Shown here piece by piece: positions 26,569 through 34,996 of a DNA stretch of 64,000 bases (positions are counted from its first letter, which is position 1; each line of letters starts with the position of its first letter). Below the pieces are notes generated by a model. It saw only the letters and a list, made by a program, of their open reading frames with translations, was not told the DNA's origin and ran no database searches. This DNA comes from Lachnospiraceae bacterium (lineage in GTDB: Bacteria; Bacillota; Clostridia; Lachnospirales; Lachnospiraceae): NCBI GenBank assembly GCA_024696005.1, contig JAILHF010000052.1, positions 248,001-312,000 on the forward strand, given 5' to 3'. The position numbers and the translations under genes were made by a program.

Positions 26569-27510
26569 TCAGTTGCTCTCCCCTTTTTCAAATATCCTCA
26601 GTTTTGCGGGCTTGGACCGCGGATTTTCCTCCGCCTCTTCCGCCCCGGCCGTTATCGGCCTCTTTCCGATGCATTTCCCTTTCGGCTTTCTTCCGCAAGC
26701 GCATTGCGGAAAGCCGGGCGGGCAGATGCAGGGATGTTCCGCGTTTCGGAAGGCCTCCTTCACGATGCGGTCTTCCAGCGAATGGAAGCTGATGATGCAC
26801 AGCCTCCCGCCCTCCGCCAGCATGTCGATCATCGGTGTGATCGCATTTTCCAGCACGTCCAGCTCCCTGTTGCAGGCGATCCGGATCGCCTGGAAGCTTC
26901 TTTTGGAGGGATGGCCGTCCTGCCGCATCCTTGCCGGCATGGAGGCCTTTATGATCTCATTCAGTTCAAATGTGCTTTCTATGGGCTTTTCCGCCCTTGC
27001 TTTCACGATATTCTTTGCTATGTTCTTTGCGAATTTCTCTTCCCCGTAGTCCCTGAGGATCCTAAAGAGCTCGTTTTCCTGGCTTTGGTTGACCACTTCC
27101 CATGCGCTCAGCTTCTGTTCCCGGTTCATCCGCATGTCCAGCGGCGCATCGTAGCGATAGGAAAAGCCCCGTTCGGCGTTATCCAGCTGGTAAGAGGAAA
27201 CTCCCAGGTCCAGCAGGATCCCGTCCACCTCTTCCACGCCTTCTTCTTTAAGCCGCCTGACTGCGTTTTCAAAGTTGTCATGGAAGAAAACGACCTTGTC
27301 TCCGTACTCCGCCAGCCTTTCTTTCGCTGCCGCCAGCGCTTCCGCGTCCTGGTCAAAGCAGAAGAGCTTTCCTTTCTCTCCGAGCCTCTCAGCGATCCGG
27401 CTGCTGTGTCCGGCTCCGCCTGTCGTGCCGTCCACATAACGTCCGTCCGGCCTGACCGCCAGCCCTTCCAGCACCTCCGCAAGCAGGACCGGTGTATGAC
27501 GGAATTCCAT
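26569..27510 (-). CDS. rsmH: 16S rRNA (cytosine-1402-N4)-methyltransferase RsmH
   Basis: SAM-dependent methyltransferase acting on the ribosomal decoding centre. The 313-residue product shows the opening FRHTPVLLAEVLEGL, the SAM motif DGTTGGAGHS, DGILLDLGVSSYQLD, the RMRQDGHPSKRSFQAIRI region and LCIISFHSLEDRIVK. The ATG overlaps the mraZ stop (TGATG), the classical mraZ-rsmH arrangement. Confidence 0.97.
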   Translation of the reverse strand: MEFRHTPVLLAEVLEGLAVRPDGRYVDGTTGGAGHSSRIAERLGEKGKLFCFDQDAEALAAAKERLAEYGDKVVFFHDNFENAVRRLKEEGVEEVDGILLDLGVSSYQLDNAERGFSYRYDAPLDMRMNREQKLSAWEVVNQSQENELFRILRDYGEEKFAKNIAKNIVKARAEKPIESTFELNEIIKASMPARMRQDGHPSKRSFQAIRIACNRELDVLENAITPMIDMLAEGGRLCIISFHSLEDRIVKEAFRNAEHPCICPPGFPQCACGRKPKGKCIGKRPITAGAEEAEENPRSKPAKLRIFEKGESN

Positions 27511-27950
27511 CAGCTCTCTCCCCTCTTCATCGGTGCTATCTCGTTCAGGCGGGCTGTCACATCAGCAATGTCAAAGTCGCTTCCGGCACCGCCGTCAAAG
27601 TTTTCACTGTCCCAGATCTCCACGTAATCCACGCCCGCGTTAAAGACCACATCCTTTGTCAGTCCCGCGTACTCTCGCAGGTTGGGCGGGATCAGGATCC
27701 TTCCCTGTTTGTCCGGCTCCACATGGCAGGTCCCGCCGAGCACGAAACGCGCATACATTCGGGCTTCCGGAATGTTGTGGTCCAGGCTGCGGATGTAGTC
27801 CTCCGTTGCCTGCCACTCGGCGCGGCTCTGCAGCCACAAACAGCGGTCCAGGCCCTTTGTCAGGATAAAATCCTCACCCAGAGCCTCTCGGAAACCGCTG
27901 GGGATCGTCACCCTTCCTTTCGCATCAACGGAATGGCGAATCTCTCCCAT
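27510..27950 (-). CDS. mraZ: Transcriptional regulator MraZ
   Basis: DNA-binding protein that controls the division cluster it heads. The 146-residue product begins MGEIRHSVDAKGRVTIPSGF and has the second AbrB-like half with PDKQGRILIPPNLREYA. ATG 27950 matches the family start and is preceded by GGGGAAG; the frame is open for 16 more codons to a GTG, but these are not conserved family sequence. It is expressed from the promoter at 28017-28045. Confidence 0.95.
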   Translation of the reverse strand: MGEIRHSVDAKGRVTIPSGFREALGEDFILTKGLDRCLWLQSRAEWQATEDYIRSLDHNIPEARMYARFVLGGTCHVEPDKQGRILIPPNLREYAGLTKDVVFNAGVDYVEIWDSENFDGGAGSDFDIADVTARLNEIAPMKRGES

Positions 27951-28016
27951 ATATGTTTCTTCCCCACAATTAGGGTTTATCTTGCCACCCATCGACACAT
28001 TTCTCCCTTTTTTGAC

Positions 28017-28045
28017 ATTTTACCCTTTGCGCGCACAAAAATCAA
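28017..28045 (-). promoter_or_regulatory. Promoter of the mraZ division cluster
   Basis: TTGATT (28040-28045) and TAAAAT (28017-28022) are 17 bases apart on the minus strand, giving a leader of about 60 bases before mraZ. Confidence 0.7.
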
Positions 28046-28124
28046 GTGAAAATCCGCTAAAATACTATCTTTTTTCGTGAAAAATCCTTATGATTATTGA
28101 AAAAGAGGAAAGGAGAAGGAAAAG

Positions 28125-28844
28125 ATGAGCAAAACCGCTTTGATCACCGGCGCATCAAGAGGGATCGGGGCTGCGATCGCGGAAGCGCTGGCCGCAGACG
28201 GCTATGACCTGTACCTCTGCTGCCGGGAGAACCATACCCTTTTAAGCTCCGTTGCACTGGATCTGGGCATACGTTATTCCGTTACCGCGCGCCCCCTGAT
28301 CGGTGATGTCGGAGACCCGTCCTTTTCCGAAAAAGTCCTGTCCGAGATCCCCACACCGGACCTTTTGGTGAACAATGCCGGGATCGCCCATTTTGCCCTG
28401 CTGCAGGATACCCGGAACGAAGACTGGAAGCGCCTGATGCAGGTAAATCTGAACGGCCCCTTCTATTTTTCCCGTGCCGTCGTTCCCGGGATGATCGCAA
28501 GGCAGAGCGGACGCATCATCAACATCTCTTCCGTCTGGGGAGAACGCGGAGCCTCCATGGAAGTCGCCTATTCGGCGAGCAAAGGAGCCCTGAACGCCTT
28601 TACCAGAGCTCTCGCCCGGGAGCTGGCGCCCTCCGGGATCGCCGTGAATGCCCTGGCCTGCGGCTATATTGACACGGAGATGAATGCCAGATTATCGGAA
28701 GACGAAAAAAAAGCCCTCGAGGATGATATCCCCGCGGGCCGTGCCGGCAGGCCGGAGGAGGTCGCGCGCTGCGTCTCACTCCTGGCACAATGTCCGGTCT
28801 ATCTTACCGGTCAGGTAATAACCGTTGACGGAGGCTGGACTTAA
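28125..28844 (+). CDS. Short-chain dehydrogenase/reductase (FabG-like)
   Basis: NAD(P)H-dependent oxidoreductase of the classical SDR family. The 239-residue product has the cofactor motif TGASRGIG, NNAG, the catalytic Ser in INISSVWG and the YSASK tetrad motif, and ends with a FabG-like YLTGQVITVDGG. It could be a 3-oxoacyl-ACP reductase, but no other fatty-acid genes are nearby, so the substrate is open. A GGAAAGGAGAAGG ribosome site precedes ATG 28125. It is divergent from mraZ and convergent with the next gene, overlapping its stop codon by four bases. Confidence 0.9.
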   Translation: MSKTALITGASRGIGAAIAEALAADGYDLYLCCRENHTLLSSVALDLGIRYSVTARPLIGDVGDPSFSEKVLSEIPTPDLLVNNAGIAHFALLQDTRNEDWKRLMQVNLNGPFYFSRAVVPGMIARQSGRIINISSVWGERGASMEVAYSASKGALNAFTRALARELAPSGIAVNALACGYIDTEMNARLSEDEKKALEDDIPAGRAGRPEEVARCVSLLAQCPVYLTGQVITVDGGWT

Positions 28845-31800
28845 TCCGGGTCCGCCTCCAGTTCGATTTCCGTTTCGTTGATGATGACTTTCCGCCTGCC
28901 ACCCTTGATCAGCAGGTGATTTTTCTTTACTCCCAGATGGTGGGGATCTCCGACGCGCATCGTCAGATCCAGCCTGCTCCGCAGCAGACTGATATCCCCT
29001 TCTTCATCCACGGTTCCCAGTCCCACCGCAAAATTGCCTTCCGCAAGCAGTTCCAGATTGCTGTTGGCGACCGCGATCCCAAGCTGTCCGCTGCGCGCGC
29101 CCAGAAGAAAGATCTCCCGGCCGTTGAAACGGATATGCACTCCGGCATTGTTGATCCTTATGCTGCCGCCGCTCTCTCCGCAGCCGCCGACGCCGACCAG
29201 GCTGCTCCCGGAACCTTCGATCGTCAGGGACGCATCCCTGATCTCTATGTTCTGGCGCCCCTTCAGCGCACCGACCACCACACCGGAACCGATCCTCGCA
29301 TCTGCCGCGACACGCGAGTTCGCCAGCGTGATCGAAACCTCTCCCTCGAAGCTTCCGATGCCGACGCAATCCGTTCCGGCCATTCCCAGCTCATATGCTC
29401 CGGACAGGATGCGTATCCCCTCGCCGGACTGGCAGCGCCCGCCGCCGATGCCCACGCAGGTCGAACCCTCCATCTTCAGGATGATGGTTCCGCTCTGTGC
29501 ACATTCGATCCTGCCGAACGGGCTGTCCGCCTCGGCTCCGATGCCGTACGGTTTGGACAGAACAGGCGAGATCGTCAGGTTTCCGTTGCCCTCGATCCGA
29601 AGCGAAGCATCCTCCGGCACATGGATGCCGTTTCCGTCAAATTCGTTGTTCCCGTCAAGGACCAGGGTCAGCGACGCCCCTTTCCCGATATCGATGCAGG
29701 GCGTGCTGTCCACATCCCCGAGCCTTACGTTGCTGATCCTGAGCCTGCAATTGCAGCCTTCTTTTACACGCACGGTGATCCCTGCCATGAAGTCGGGATT
29801 TCCGTGCAGGGTCAGGTCGGGCTGCGAAAGGATCAGGCCGGTATAACGCTCCATCGCAAGCTGCATCAAGAACAGCTCCTTTTCCCGGTTCACCAGATAG
29901 ACCTTCTTGGAGCGTTCGTGGCTCTCATCAAAATTCGCTTTCACGATCTCGTCACGCACCGATACGGAGATGGCCTCCGTCAGACCGAAGGCCGGCTTGG
30001 CCGTGTAATACCCCTGGACCAGATCGATCCCCATGCGGATCACGGCCTGCAGCTCCCGTGAGGTCTCCACGCCTTCCGCCAGTGCCTGGAAGCCGTTGTC
30101 GTGGGCAAACTCTATGATCGTCTTGACGAAATGCTGCTTCTTGGGATCCTCCTGCACATTTTCGATCAGGGTGCGGTCCACCTTCACGTAATTCGGAAGA
30201 AATTTCAAAAGGTTTGACATGTTGGAATAGCCGGTCCCGAAATCGTCAACCGCAACCTCGAAATGATCCTCCCTGCACCTGTCGCGGAGGATGTCGAGGG
30301 ACGATCCCTCCAGATCCGTTTCTTCCGTGATCTCCACCACCAGATGGGAAAACAGATCCTTGTAACGGTGGCGGATCTTGCGGTAATCCGTGTCCGAGAG
30401 ATAATGCCCCGGGATGGAATTGATAAAGATCTTCTTGTCCCCGAGGCTGTCCCTGATCTGTTCCACATAGCGCAAAACATTGTTGAACGTGGAAAGCTCG
30501 ATATCATACAGCCTCTCATCCATGGTAGCGTATTTCAATATCGTAAGAGGAGAAAGCTTCGGCTCCTGCATCGTGCGCATCAGCGCCTCGTAAGCCACCA
30601 CTTCACCGGTACGCGCCGAGATGATGGGCTGGAACGCATAGCGGAAGGCGTTTTCATCCATGATATCCCGTACCACGCCGTGCTCTCTCTCGTCATCCGT
30701 TCCGCCCTCCGGGTGAAACGCGCCGCGGCGGCTGGAGCGGCTCTCCTTGAGCATGCGTTTTTTGGTGAACGCCTCATCAAGGATATCCTCCACTCCGGTC
30801 CTGGCATCCAGCGTGATGCTCAGGAAGCTCATGTTTGCCTCCAGGGTGTATTCCTTCCCCGAAATGCGGTTATAAGTGGAAAGCCTGTTCCTGAGATGCT
30901 CCATGAACTCTTCGGCATATTCGCCGTCATCGTTCATGGGCGAGAGGATGATGAATTCATCCGAACCCAGCCTGGCCGCCAGATCGTTCTGGCCCACGCT
31001 GTCCGCGATGATCTGCGCAAGCATCTGGATCGCGATGTCCCCTTCCAGATGTCCGTAAATGTCATTGATATTTCCAAGCCGGTCCAGATCCACACAGATC
31101 GAACCGATCCTGCGCCCTGCCGCACGGCAGCGCCCCAGCATGTCCTTTGCATCCTTCATGAAGCCCATGCTGTTTCGCAATCCGGTAAGGACGTCCGTTT
31201 CCTGAAGCCGCTGGACGTTCTCGTTGGCGCTTAACAGTTCGTGATTCGCAAAACGGAGCTTCCTCTCCGTGATATAACGCGCGATGATCAGATCCATCTC
31301 CACGGCACTGAGCTCCATGGCCGCTCCGAGCGCATCAAGGCGGTCCGACGAATGGACCAGATAACCGAAATACGCCTGTCTGCAATGTACCGGGATAATG
31401 ACCGTGACCGGCATCTGCTTAAGGATCTCCCGCGCATCCGGAAACAGCTCGTTCATGGAAAAGCCCTGCCAGCAGCAGCCGTCCGCGCGCTTGTCCGCCA
31501 GGACATAGAATTTCTCGTATCCCGCCGGGACAAGCCCGCGGTCCATGTACAGATCCTGCAGGAAGCTGTCGCGCATGCAGAAAAAGCTCTCCTCGGGAAG
31601 CATTTCGTTCACCGCTTCGGAGATCTGTTCCACATGATCCGAAGCCAGGATCCTCTCGACGAAGGAAAAGATCTGCCCGCCCGTGCTCTCATTGATCAGC
31701 ACCGTCTGCCTGAGCCAGTCATCCGCCCTTCTTTCTTCCTCCTGCGTCGTTTCCGGGATGTCTTCCGCTTCCAGAATGGTGAAGGGGATCTTCCACTCCT

Positions 31801-32059
31801 CCATCTTGTTGCGAAGGGCCGAAAGAAAGACCAGGTCCAGGCTTTCCCCGGGCACGGCAATGCATTCGTCCACATGGCCACCCCCCAGGAAATAAAGGAA
31901 ATCCGCCTTGTTTTCCGCCTTGAGTGCCCGCTTCGACATTCCGATCGGCAAAAAGAGCACATGCTCTCCTTCCCGGACGCGGCTGTTCACAAGCCTGTCT
32001 GCCAACAGGAACTTCTCCCTGTCAAATATGCTTCCCATGCAGATCGCTGTTATCTTCAT
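28841..32059 (-). CDS. Cytosolic GGDEF/EAL protein with C-terminal beta-helix domain
   Basis: A 1072-residue probable c-di-GMP phosphodiesterase. Residues 1-280 are an unidentified sensor region; 140-265 looks GAF-like. The GGDEF domain (285-440) has GSDEF at 365-369, so cyclase activity is doubtful. The EAL domain (465-700) keeps its signatures: EAL 491-493, NSIPG, VEITEE, DDFGTGYSN, VKVDRT and AEGVET. Residues about 735-1072 are a repetitive Gly/Ile/Asn-rich region with recurring VGIGG- and SLTIEG-like rungs, resembling right-handed beta-helix carbohydrate-binding domains. No signal peptide or membrane helix is visible, so the beta-helix would be cytosolic, which is odd. GGGAG precedes ATG 32059. 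It follows the amidase gene by 85 bases. Confidence 0.88.
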   Translation of the reverse strand: MKITAICMGSIFDREKFLLADRLVNSRVREGEHVLFLPIGMSKRALKAENKADFLYFLGGGHVDECIAVPGESLDLVFLSALRNKMEEWKIPFTILEAEDIPETTQEEERRADDWLRQTVLINESTGGQIFSFVERILASDHVEQISEAVNEMLPEESFFCMRDSFLQDLYMDRGLVPAGYEKFYVLADKRADGCCWQGFSMNELFPDAREILKQMPVTVIIPVHCRQAYFGYLVHSSDRLDALGAAMELSAVEMDLIIARYITERKLRFANHELLSANENVQRLQETDVLTGLRNSMGFMKDAKDMLGRCRAAGRRIGSICVDLDRLGNINDIYGHLEGDIAIQMLAQIIADSVGQNDLAARLGSDEFIILSPMNDDGEYAEEFMEHLRNRLSTYNRISGKEYTLEANMSFLSITLDARTGVEDILDEAFTKKRMLKESRSSRRGAFHPEGGTDDEREHGVVRDIMDENAFRYAFQPIISARTGEVVAYEALMRTMQEPKLSPLTILKYATMDERLYDIELSTFNNVLRYVEQIRDSLGDKKIFINSIPGHYLSDTDYRKIRHRYKDLFSHLVVEITEETDLEGSSLDILRDRCREDHFEVAVDDFGTGYSNMSNLLKFLPNYVKVDRTLIENVQEDPKKQHFVKTIIEFAHDNGFQALAEGVETSRELQAVIRMGIDLVQGYYTAKPAFGLTEAISVSVRDEIVKANFDESHERSKKVYLVNREKELFLMQLAMERYTGLILSQPDLTLHGNPDFMAGITVRVKEGCNCRLRISNVRLGDVDSTPCIDIGKGASLTLVLDGNNEFDGNGIHVPEDASLRIEGNGNLTISPVLSKPYGIGAEADSPFGRIECAQSGTIILKMEGSTCVGIGGGRCQSGEGIRILSGAYELGMAGTDCVGIGSFEGEVSITLANSRVAADARIGSGVVVGALKGRQNIEIRDASLTIEGSGSSLVGVGGCGESGGSIRINNAGVHIRFNGREIFLLGARSGQLGIAVANSNLELLAEGNFAVGLGTVDEEGDISLLRSRLDLTMRVGDPHHLGVKKNHLLIKGGRRKVIINETEIELEADPD

Positions 32060-32104
32060 AAAAAATCTCCCGGTCAGATCGGCAACAACACACTTATCTA
32101 CAAA

Positions 32105-32113
32105 ATTATACCA
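32105..32113 (-). promoter_or_regulatory. Extended -10 element before the GGDEF/EAL/beta-helix gene
   Basis: TGGTATAAT on the minus strand matches the extended -10 consensus TGnTATAAT, about 45 bases before the start codon. No good -35 is present, which extended -10 promoters tolerate. Confidence 0.5.
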
Positions 32114-32144
32114 TAACAGGACCGCAAAGCCTATATTGATTCAT

Positions 32145-33362
32145 TCACTTTTCTTTATGATTCGAGTTGCTCAGGACGGTTCCGCATATCAAAAGAGCCG
32201 CCAGAAGGAGCACTGCGAAAATGATTCCGCCGAGCAGTTTGCGCTGCCCTTCCTCCGGATCATCCGCTTCCGCAGGCTCCGCGGGGCTGCGGGGCGCTTC
32301 CTCAGTCACAGCCGCATAAGGGGTCGGTTCTGCCTCCTTTTGCACGCCGGTCTCCGCTTCCGCGGAAGAGACGGACGCGCGGGCTTCTTCCTCCGCTTCT
32401 GCCGCAAGCGTGGGCACGGCGCCGCTCACATCTTCCTTTGCCTCCCCGGATTCCTCTTCCTCTTTTGCCTTCTCGAACAGGCTGTCCAGCTCGTGATTCT
32501 CCTCCCCTTCTGCCAGAGGACCGGGCGGCGTGCTCTCCCCGGCATTCGGGTCATAATGCGCTTCACCGTACAGGGCATCGGGATCGACCTCCGGCAGGAG
32601 GTAGGACGCATGGTCCACTCCGAGCGTGGTGCTGTGCAGTCCGAAATATCTCGCGACTGCCGTGGCATCGATATGCCCGAAAGTCAGATTATCCGCATCA
32701 TCATCGCACCAGGGACGGTCATTCGGATGGTCCATGTGGCAATGCTCTATGATCACCGCAGGGATCCCGTAATAAGCCGCCTCCCGGAGGATCCCGTAAT
32801 AATCTCTTCCCAGGCCGTTGATCCTGGTCTTTGTGCCTCTGTCGACGATCCCCAGTTCCGTGATCTGCGAGCTCCAGGCCCGCGCAAACTGGTAACACCA
32901 GGCATTGGCCGGGGCCGCACAGGGGATCCAGATCTCTCCCCCGTACTGGCTGTGATCTGCGCTGGCGTTGTAATGAATGCTCACCAGAAGATCCGCCTGC
33001 ACGGACGCCGCAAATTCCGCCCGTTCCTTCAGGGTAAGCTCACAGTCCTCCGTTCTGGTCAGATAGACCTTCACGCCTTCGTACTGCGAGAGCTCATTGG
33101 CGAAAGCGATCGCCGTGGAAAGATTGCGCCACTTTTCACAGGGCTCGCTCCCTTCCGTGCCGCTGTCCACCCCGCCGTGTCCGGGATCGATCACAACAAC
33201 GATCTCCTTTCCCGGATCCTGCAGGCGTCCCTGCGCAAACACCCTGAGCGGAAGCAGAGCGAAAAGCAGCAGCAAAAGGAAAACGCCCGCCCGAAGCTCA
33301 GAGGTTCTGCCAGGCTTGCAGGCGCGCGTCAAACTGTTCGTAAAAATCTTTGTCCGTTTCAT
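32145..33362 (-). CDS. N-acetylmuramoyl-L-alanine amidase (Amidase_3), doubly membrane-anchored
   Basis: Zinc-dependent peptidoglycan hydrolase that would cut the amide bond between muramic acid and the stem peptide outside the cell. The domain at about 54-250 shows DPGHGG (H62), the metal Glu in CEKWRNLS, VSIHYNAS and the catalytic Glu in VIIEHCH. After it comes a Glu/Ala/Pro-rich linker of about 120 residues and a C-terminal membrane helix ending HKEK. The N-terminus has a hydrophobic segment preceded by about 26 polar residues, so it may be an uncleaved anchor. ATG 33362 (or 33374) overlaps the end of the preceding gene by about 65 bases, so the start is uncertain. Confidence 0.88.
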   Translation of the reverse strand: MKRTKIFTNSLTRACKPGRTSELRAGVFLLLLLFALLPLRVFAQGRLQDPGKEIVVVIDPGHGGVDSGTEGSEPCEKWRNLSTAIAFANELSQYEGVKVYLTRTEDCELTLKERAEFAASVQADLLVSIHYNASADHSQYGGEIWIPCAAPANAWCYQFARAWSSQITELGIVDRGTKTRINGLGRDYYGILREAAYYGIPAVIIEHCHMDHPNDRPWCDDDADNLTFGHIDATAVARYFGLHSTTLGVDHASYLLPEVDPDALYGEAHYDPNAGESTPPGPLAEGEENHELDSLFEKAKEEEESGEAKEDVSGAVPTLAAEAEEEARASVSSAEAETGVQKEAEPTPYAAVTEEAPRSPAEPAEADDPEEGQRKLLGGIIFAVLLLAALLICGTVLSNSNHKEK

Positions 33363-33951
33363 ATTCCTTCTCATAAAACATCCGCAGGAGCATTATGTTG
33401 AGCTTCCTCTTCGCTTCCACGGGATTGTCTTCCTTCATGAATTCCCGCCAGGTGCGGATCAGATCATGCCAGCGAAGCACATAATCCTCATAACGTTCCA
33501 GATCTTCGATCTCCAGCCAGTCACGGATCCGCTTTTTGCTGCGTTCCTCCACCCTGCATTCTCCTGTCTGCAGGATGTAGGAAAAGCCGTCATCGTGGTA
33601 GTACCGCCCCAGCGGGAAAAGCCGGCATATCCCCGGCCGTGAGGCATGGATCCCGCAGCGCTTCTCCTTCGTCAGGAAGCCGCAGCCTTCTCCCGCATCC
33701 CGGATATTGGGCAGGGTGAGCAGATCATGAAGACCGATCTCGATATACCCTTCCGTCAACAGCGCGGCAAAGTTCTTTCCGAGACAGGCGGAAAGATGAA
33801 AGATGTCCCAGGGATCCAGGACGATGGTATCACACATGTTCTCGCAGCAAAAAGAACAGCCGTGACAACCGTTCGCGTCAAGACGCACCGGATCATCACG
33901 GCCATACAGCTGCCCGTCCGAGATCTCATCGATCATCACAAAACGTTCCAT
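33298..33951 (-). CDS. YkgJ-family cysteine-cluster protein
   Basis: A 217-residue protein of the zinc/iron-chelating YkgJ (CxxCxxCC) family, whose function is unsettled. Visible cysteines are GCHGCSFCCENMC near the N-terminus, CGFLTKEKRCGIHASRPGICRLFP in the middle (as separate C-x and RPGICR motifs) and TGEC, enough to bind a metal cluster. No membrane segment is seen. ATG 33951 overlaps the stop codon of the C39-like gene (TGATG), and the gene's 3' end overlaps the amidase start, so the three are probably co-transcribed. Confidence 0.85.
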   Translation of the reverse strand: MERFVMIDEISDGQLYGRDDPVRLDANGCHGCSFCCENMCDTIVLDPWDIFHLSACLGKNFAALLTEGYIEIGLHDLLTLPNIRDAGEGCGFLTKEKRCGIHASRPGICRLFPLGRYYHDDGFSYILQTGECRVEERSKKRIRDWLEIEDLERYEDYVLRWHDLIRTWREFMKEDNPVEAKRKLNIMLLRMFYEKEYETDKDFYEQFDARLQAWQNL

Positions 33952-34325
33952 CAGCCTTCTCCGTCTTCCAACGGCCAGACCTGCAGATAAGCCACAGCCT
34001 TGCCGTGCGGATACTCCTTTGCAAAGATGCCGAACTTCGGATCGTAATACTTGCCGTGATACAGAAGCACCCAATGCGAGAAATTGTAGTTTGTCTCCAC
34101 GTGAAGGATCGCCACTCCGTCCGGCAGCGGATTGCGCCTGGAAATGCGGACAAAGCCCTCGCCCCGGCGGATCCCGTAATGATCCAGGCCCTCCAGAAGC
34201 TTGTCGGGCGGCATTCCCTTATCCCAGTTCAGTTCGGCGATCACCTGCTCCACGGTTTTGGCCGTCAGCATGGCGATGCAGGACTGCCCGCAGGTTATCG
34301 CTGTAGGTTGATTGACTAATTCCAT
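33951..34325 (-). CDS. Small C39/papain-like cysteine peptidase homologue
   Basis: A 124-residue protein that looks like a minimal C39-type domain. The N-terminus TAITCGQSCIAMLTA fits the catalytic-Cys motif with a preceding Gln, and NYNFSHWVLLYHGKYYDPKFG carries the expected His and Asp. C39 domains usually cut double-glycine leaders within ABC exporters; here the domain is alone, without signal peptide or transporter, so it may instead process a cytosolic target or be inactive. A very strong TAAGGAGGTATGT ribosome site precedes ATG 34325. It lies directly after a repeat element. Confidence 0.6.
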   Translation of the reverse strand: MELVNQPTAITCGQSCIAMLTAKTVEQVIAELNWDKGMPPDKLLEGLDHYGIRRGEGFVRISRRNPLPDGVAILHVETNYNFSHWVLLYHGKYYDPKFGIFAKEYPHGKAVAYLQVWPLEDGEG

Positions 34326-34352
34326 GAGACATACCTCCTTAATTGGGAAGTG

Positions 34353-34577
34353 TGAAGGGATATCTGCGATGGCCCCGGTGGGCCGACGAACCGCTCCGCG
34401 CTTCGCAGATAAGCCACATCCATATCTGCGATGGCCCCGGTGAGCCGCCGAACCGCTCCGCGCTTCGTCGGCCCATCGGGGTCATCCAATGATGACATCT
34501 CTGTGTACGGATACGGCGACATGCAAGCAAGCTTGCTGTCGCCGTATCCGTACACAGATCTGCCATCGCAGATATGA
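34353..34577. repeat. Composite repeat element with nested inverted and direct repeats
   Basis: Almost the whole gap between rpsI and the next gene is structured. A 45-base unit (34361-34405) recurs at 34423-34467 with two differences. GATGGCCCCG near 34431 pairs with CGGGGTCATC near 34477, and GTCATC/GATGAC forms a small stem (34481-34496). A 22-bp perfect stem lies at 34500-34558. ATCTGC/GCAGAT makes another (34558-34573). The ends are complementary: 34422-34434 with 34563-34575 (13 bp). No protein family is recognised in any frame. It resembles a non-autonomous mobile or REP-like element. Confidence 0.75.
34500..34558. repeat. 22-bp perfect inverted repeat with 15-base loop
   Basis: Arms 34500-34521 and 34537-34558 are perfectly complementary; the loop itself contains GCAAGCTTGC-type symmetry. 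It is the strongest stem in the composite element. No T-run follows on either strand, so it is not an ordinary terminator. Confidence 0.9.
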
Positions 34578-34979
34578 TTATCTCTTGCTGAACTGCGGCG
34601 CTCTTCTCGCACCCTTCAAACCGTACTTCTTACGCTCCTTCATACGAGGATCACGGGTAAGGAATCCTTCCTTCTTCAGAACCACGCGGTTTTCCTCATC
34701 AGCCTTGACCAGTGCGCGGGCGATGCCGTGTCGAACAGCACCTGCCTGGCCGGTAAAGCCGCCACCCTTTACGGTCACATATGCGTCGTACTTGCCTGCC
34801 GCATCCAGAGCCGCAAGAGGCTGCTTGACGATCACCTTCAGCGTCTCCATCCCGAAGTACTCGTCGATGTCACGCTTGTTGATCGTGATATTTCCTTTGC
34901 CCGGGGTAAGAAAAACTCTGGCCACAGATTTCTTTCTTCTGCCGGTTCCGTAAAACTTTTCACTTGCTTTCTTTGCCAT
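34578..34979 (-). CDS. rpsI: 30S ribosomal protein S9
   Basis: Small-subunit protein whose C-terminal tail reaches the P-site tRNA. The 133-residue product starts [15 protein letters not shown], contains [19 protein letters not shown] and ends with the conserved RRAPQFSKR. It follows rplM by 17 bases. The stop codon abuts the composite repeat element. Confidence 0.98.
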   Translation of the reverse strand: MAKKASEKFYGTGRRKKSVARVFLTPGKGNITINKRDIDEYFGMETLKVIVKQPLAALDAAGKYDAYVTVKGGGFTGQAGAVRHGIARALVKADEENRVVLKKEGFLTRDPRMKERKKYGLKGARRAPQFSKR

Positions 34980-34996
34980 CTCTTATCTCCTCCCGA

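Noticed and set aside
27950-28016. MraZ operator boxes (regular TGGG repeats) in the mraZ leader
   Set aside because: TGGG-like words occur at irregular spacing; the regular repeat pattern is not present.
34361-34467. Possible CRISPR array from the 45-base direct repeats
   Set aside because: Only two copies with a 17-base spacing, no cas genes and extensive inverted symmetry; not a CRISPR array.
34316-34612. Minus-strand 98-codon frame across the repeat element
   Set aside because: It is built from the palindromes and direct repeats, overlaps rpsI and the next gene's ribosome site, and has no plausible protein character.
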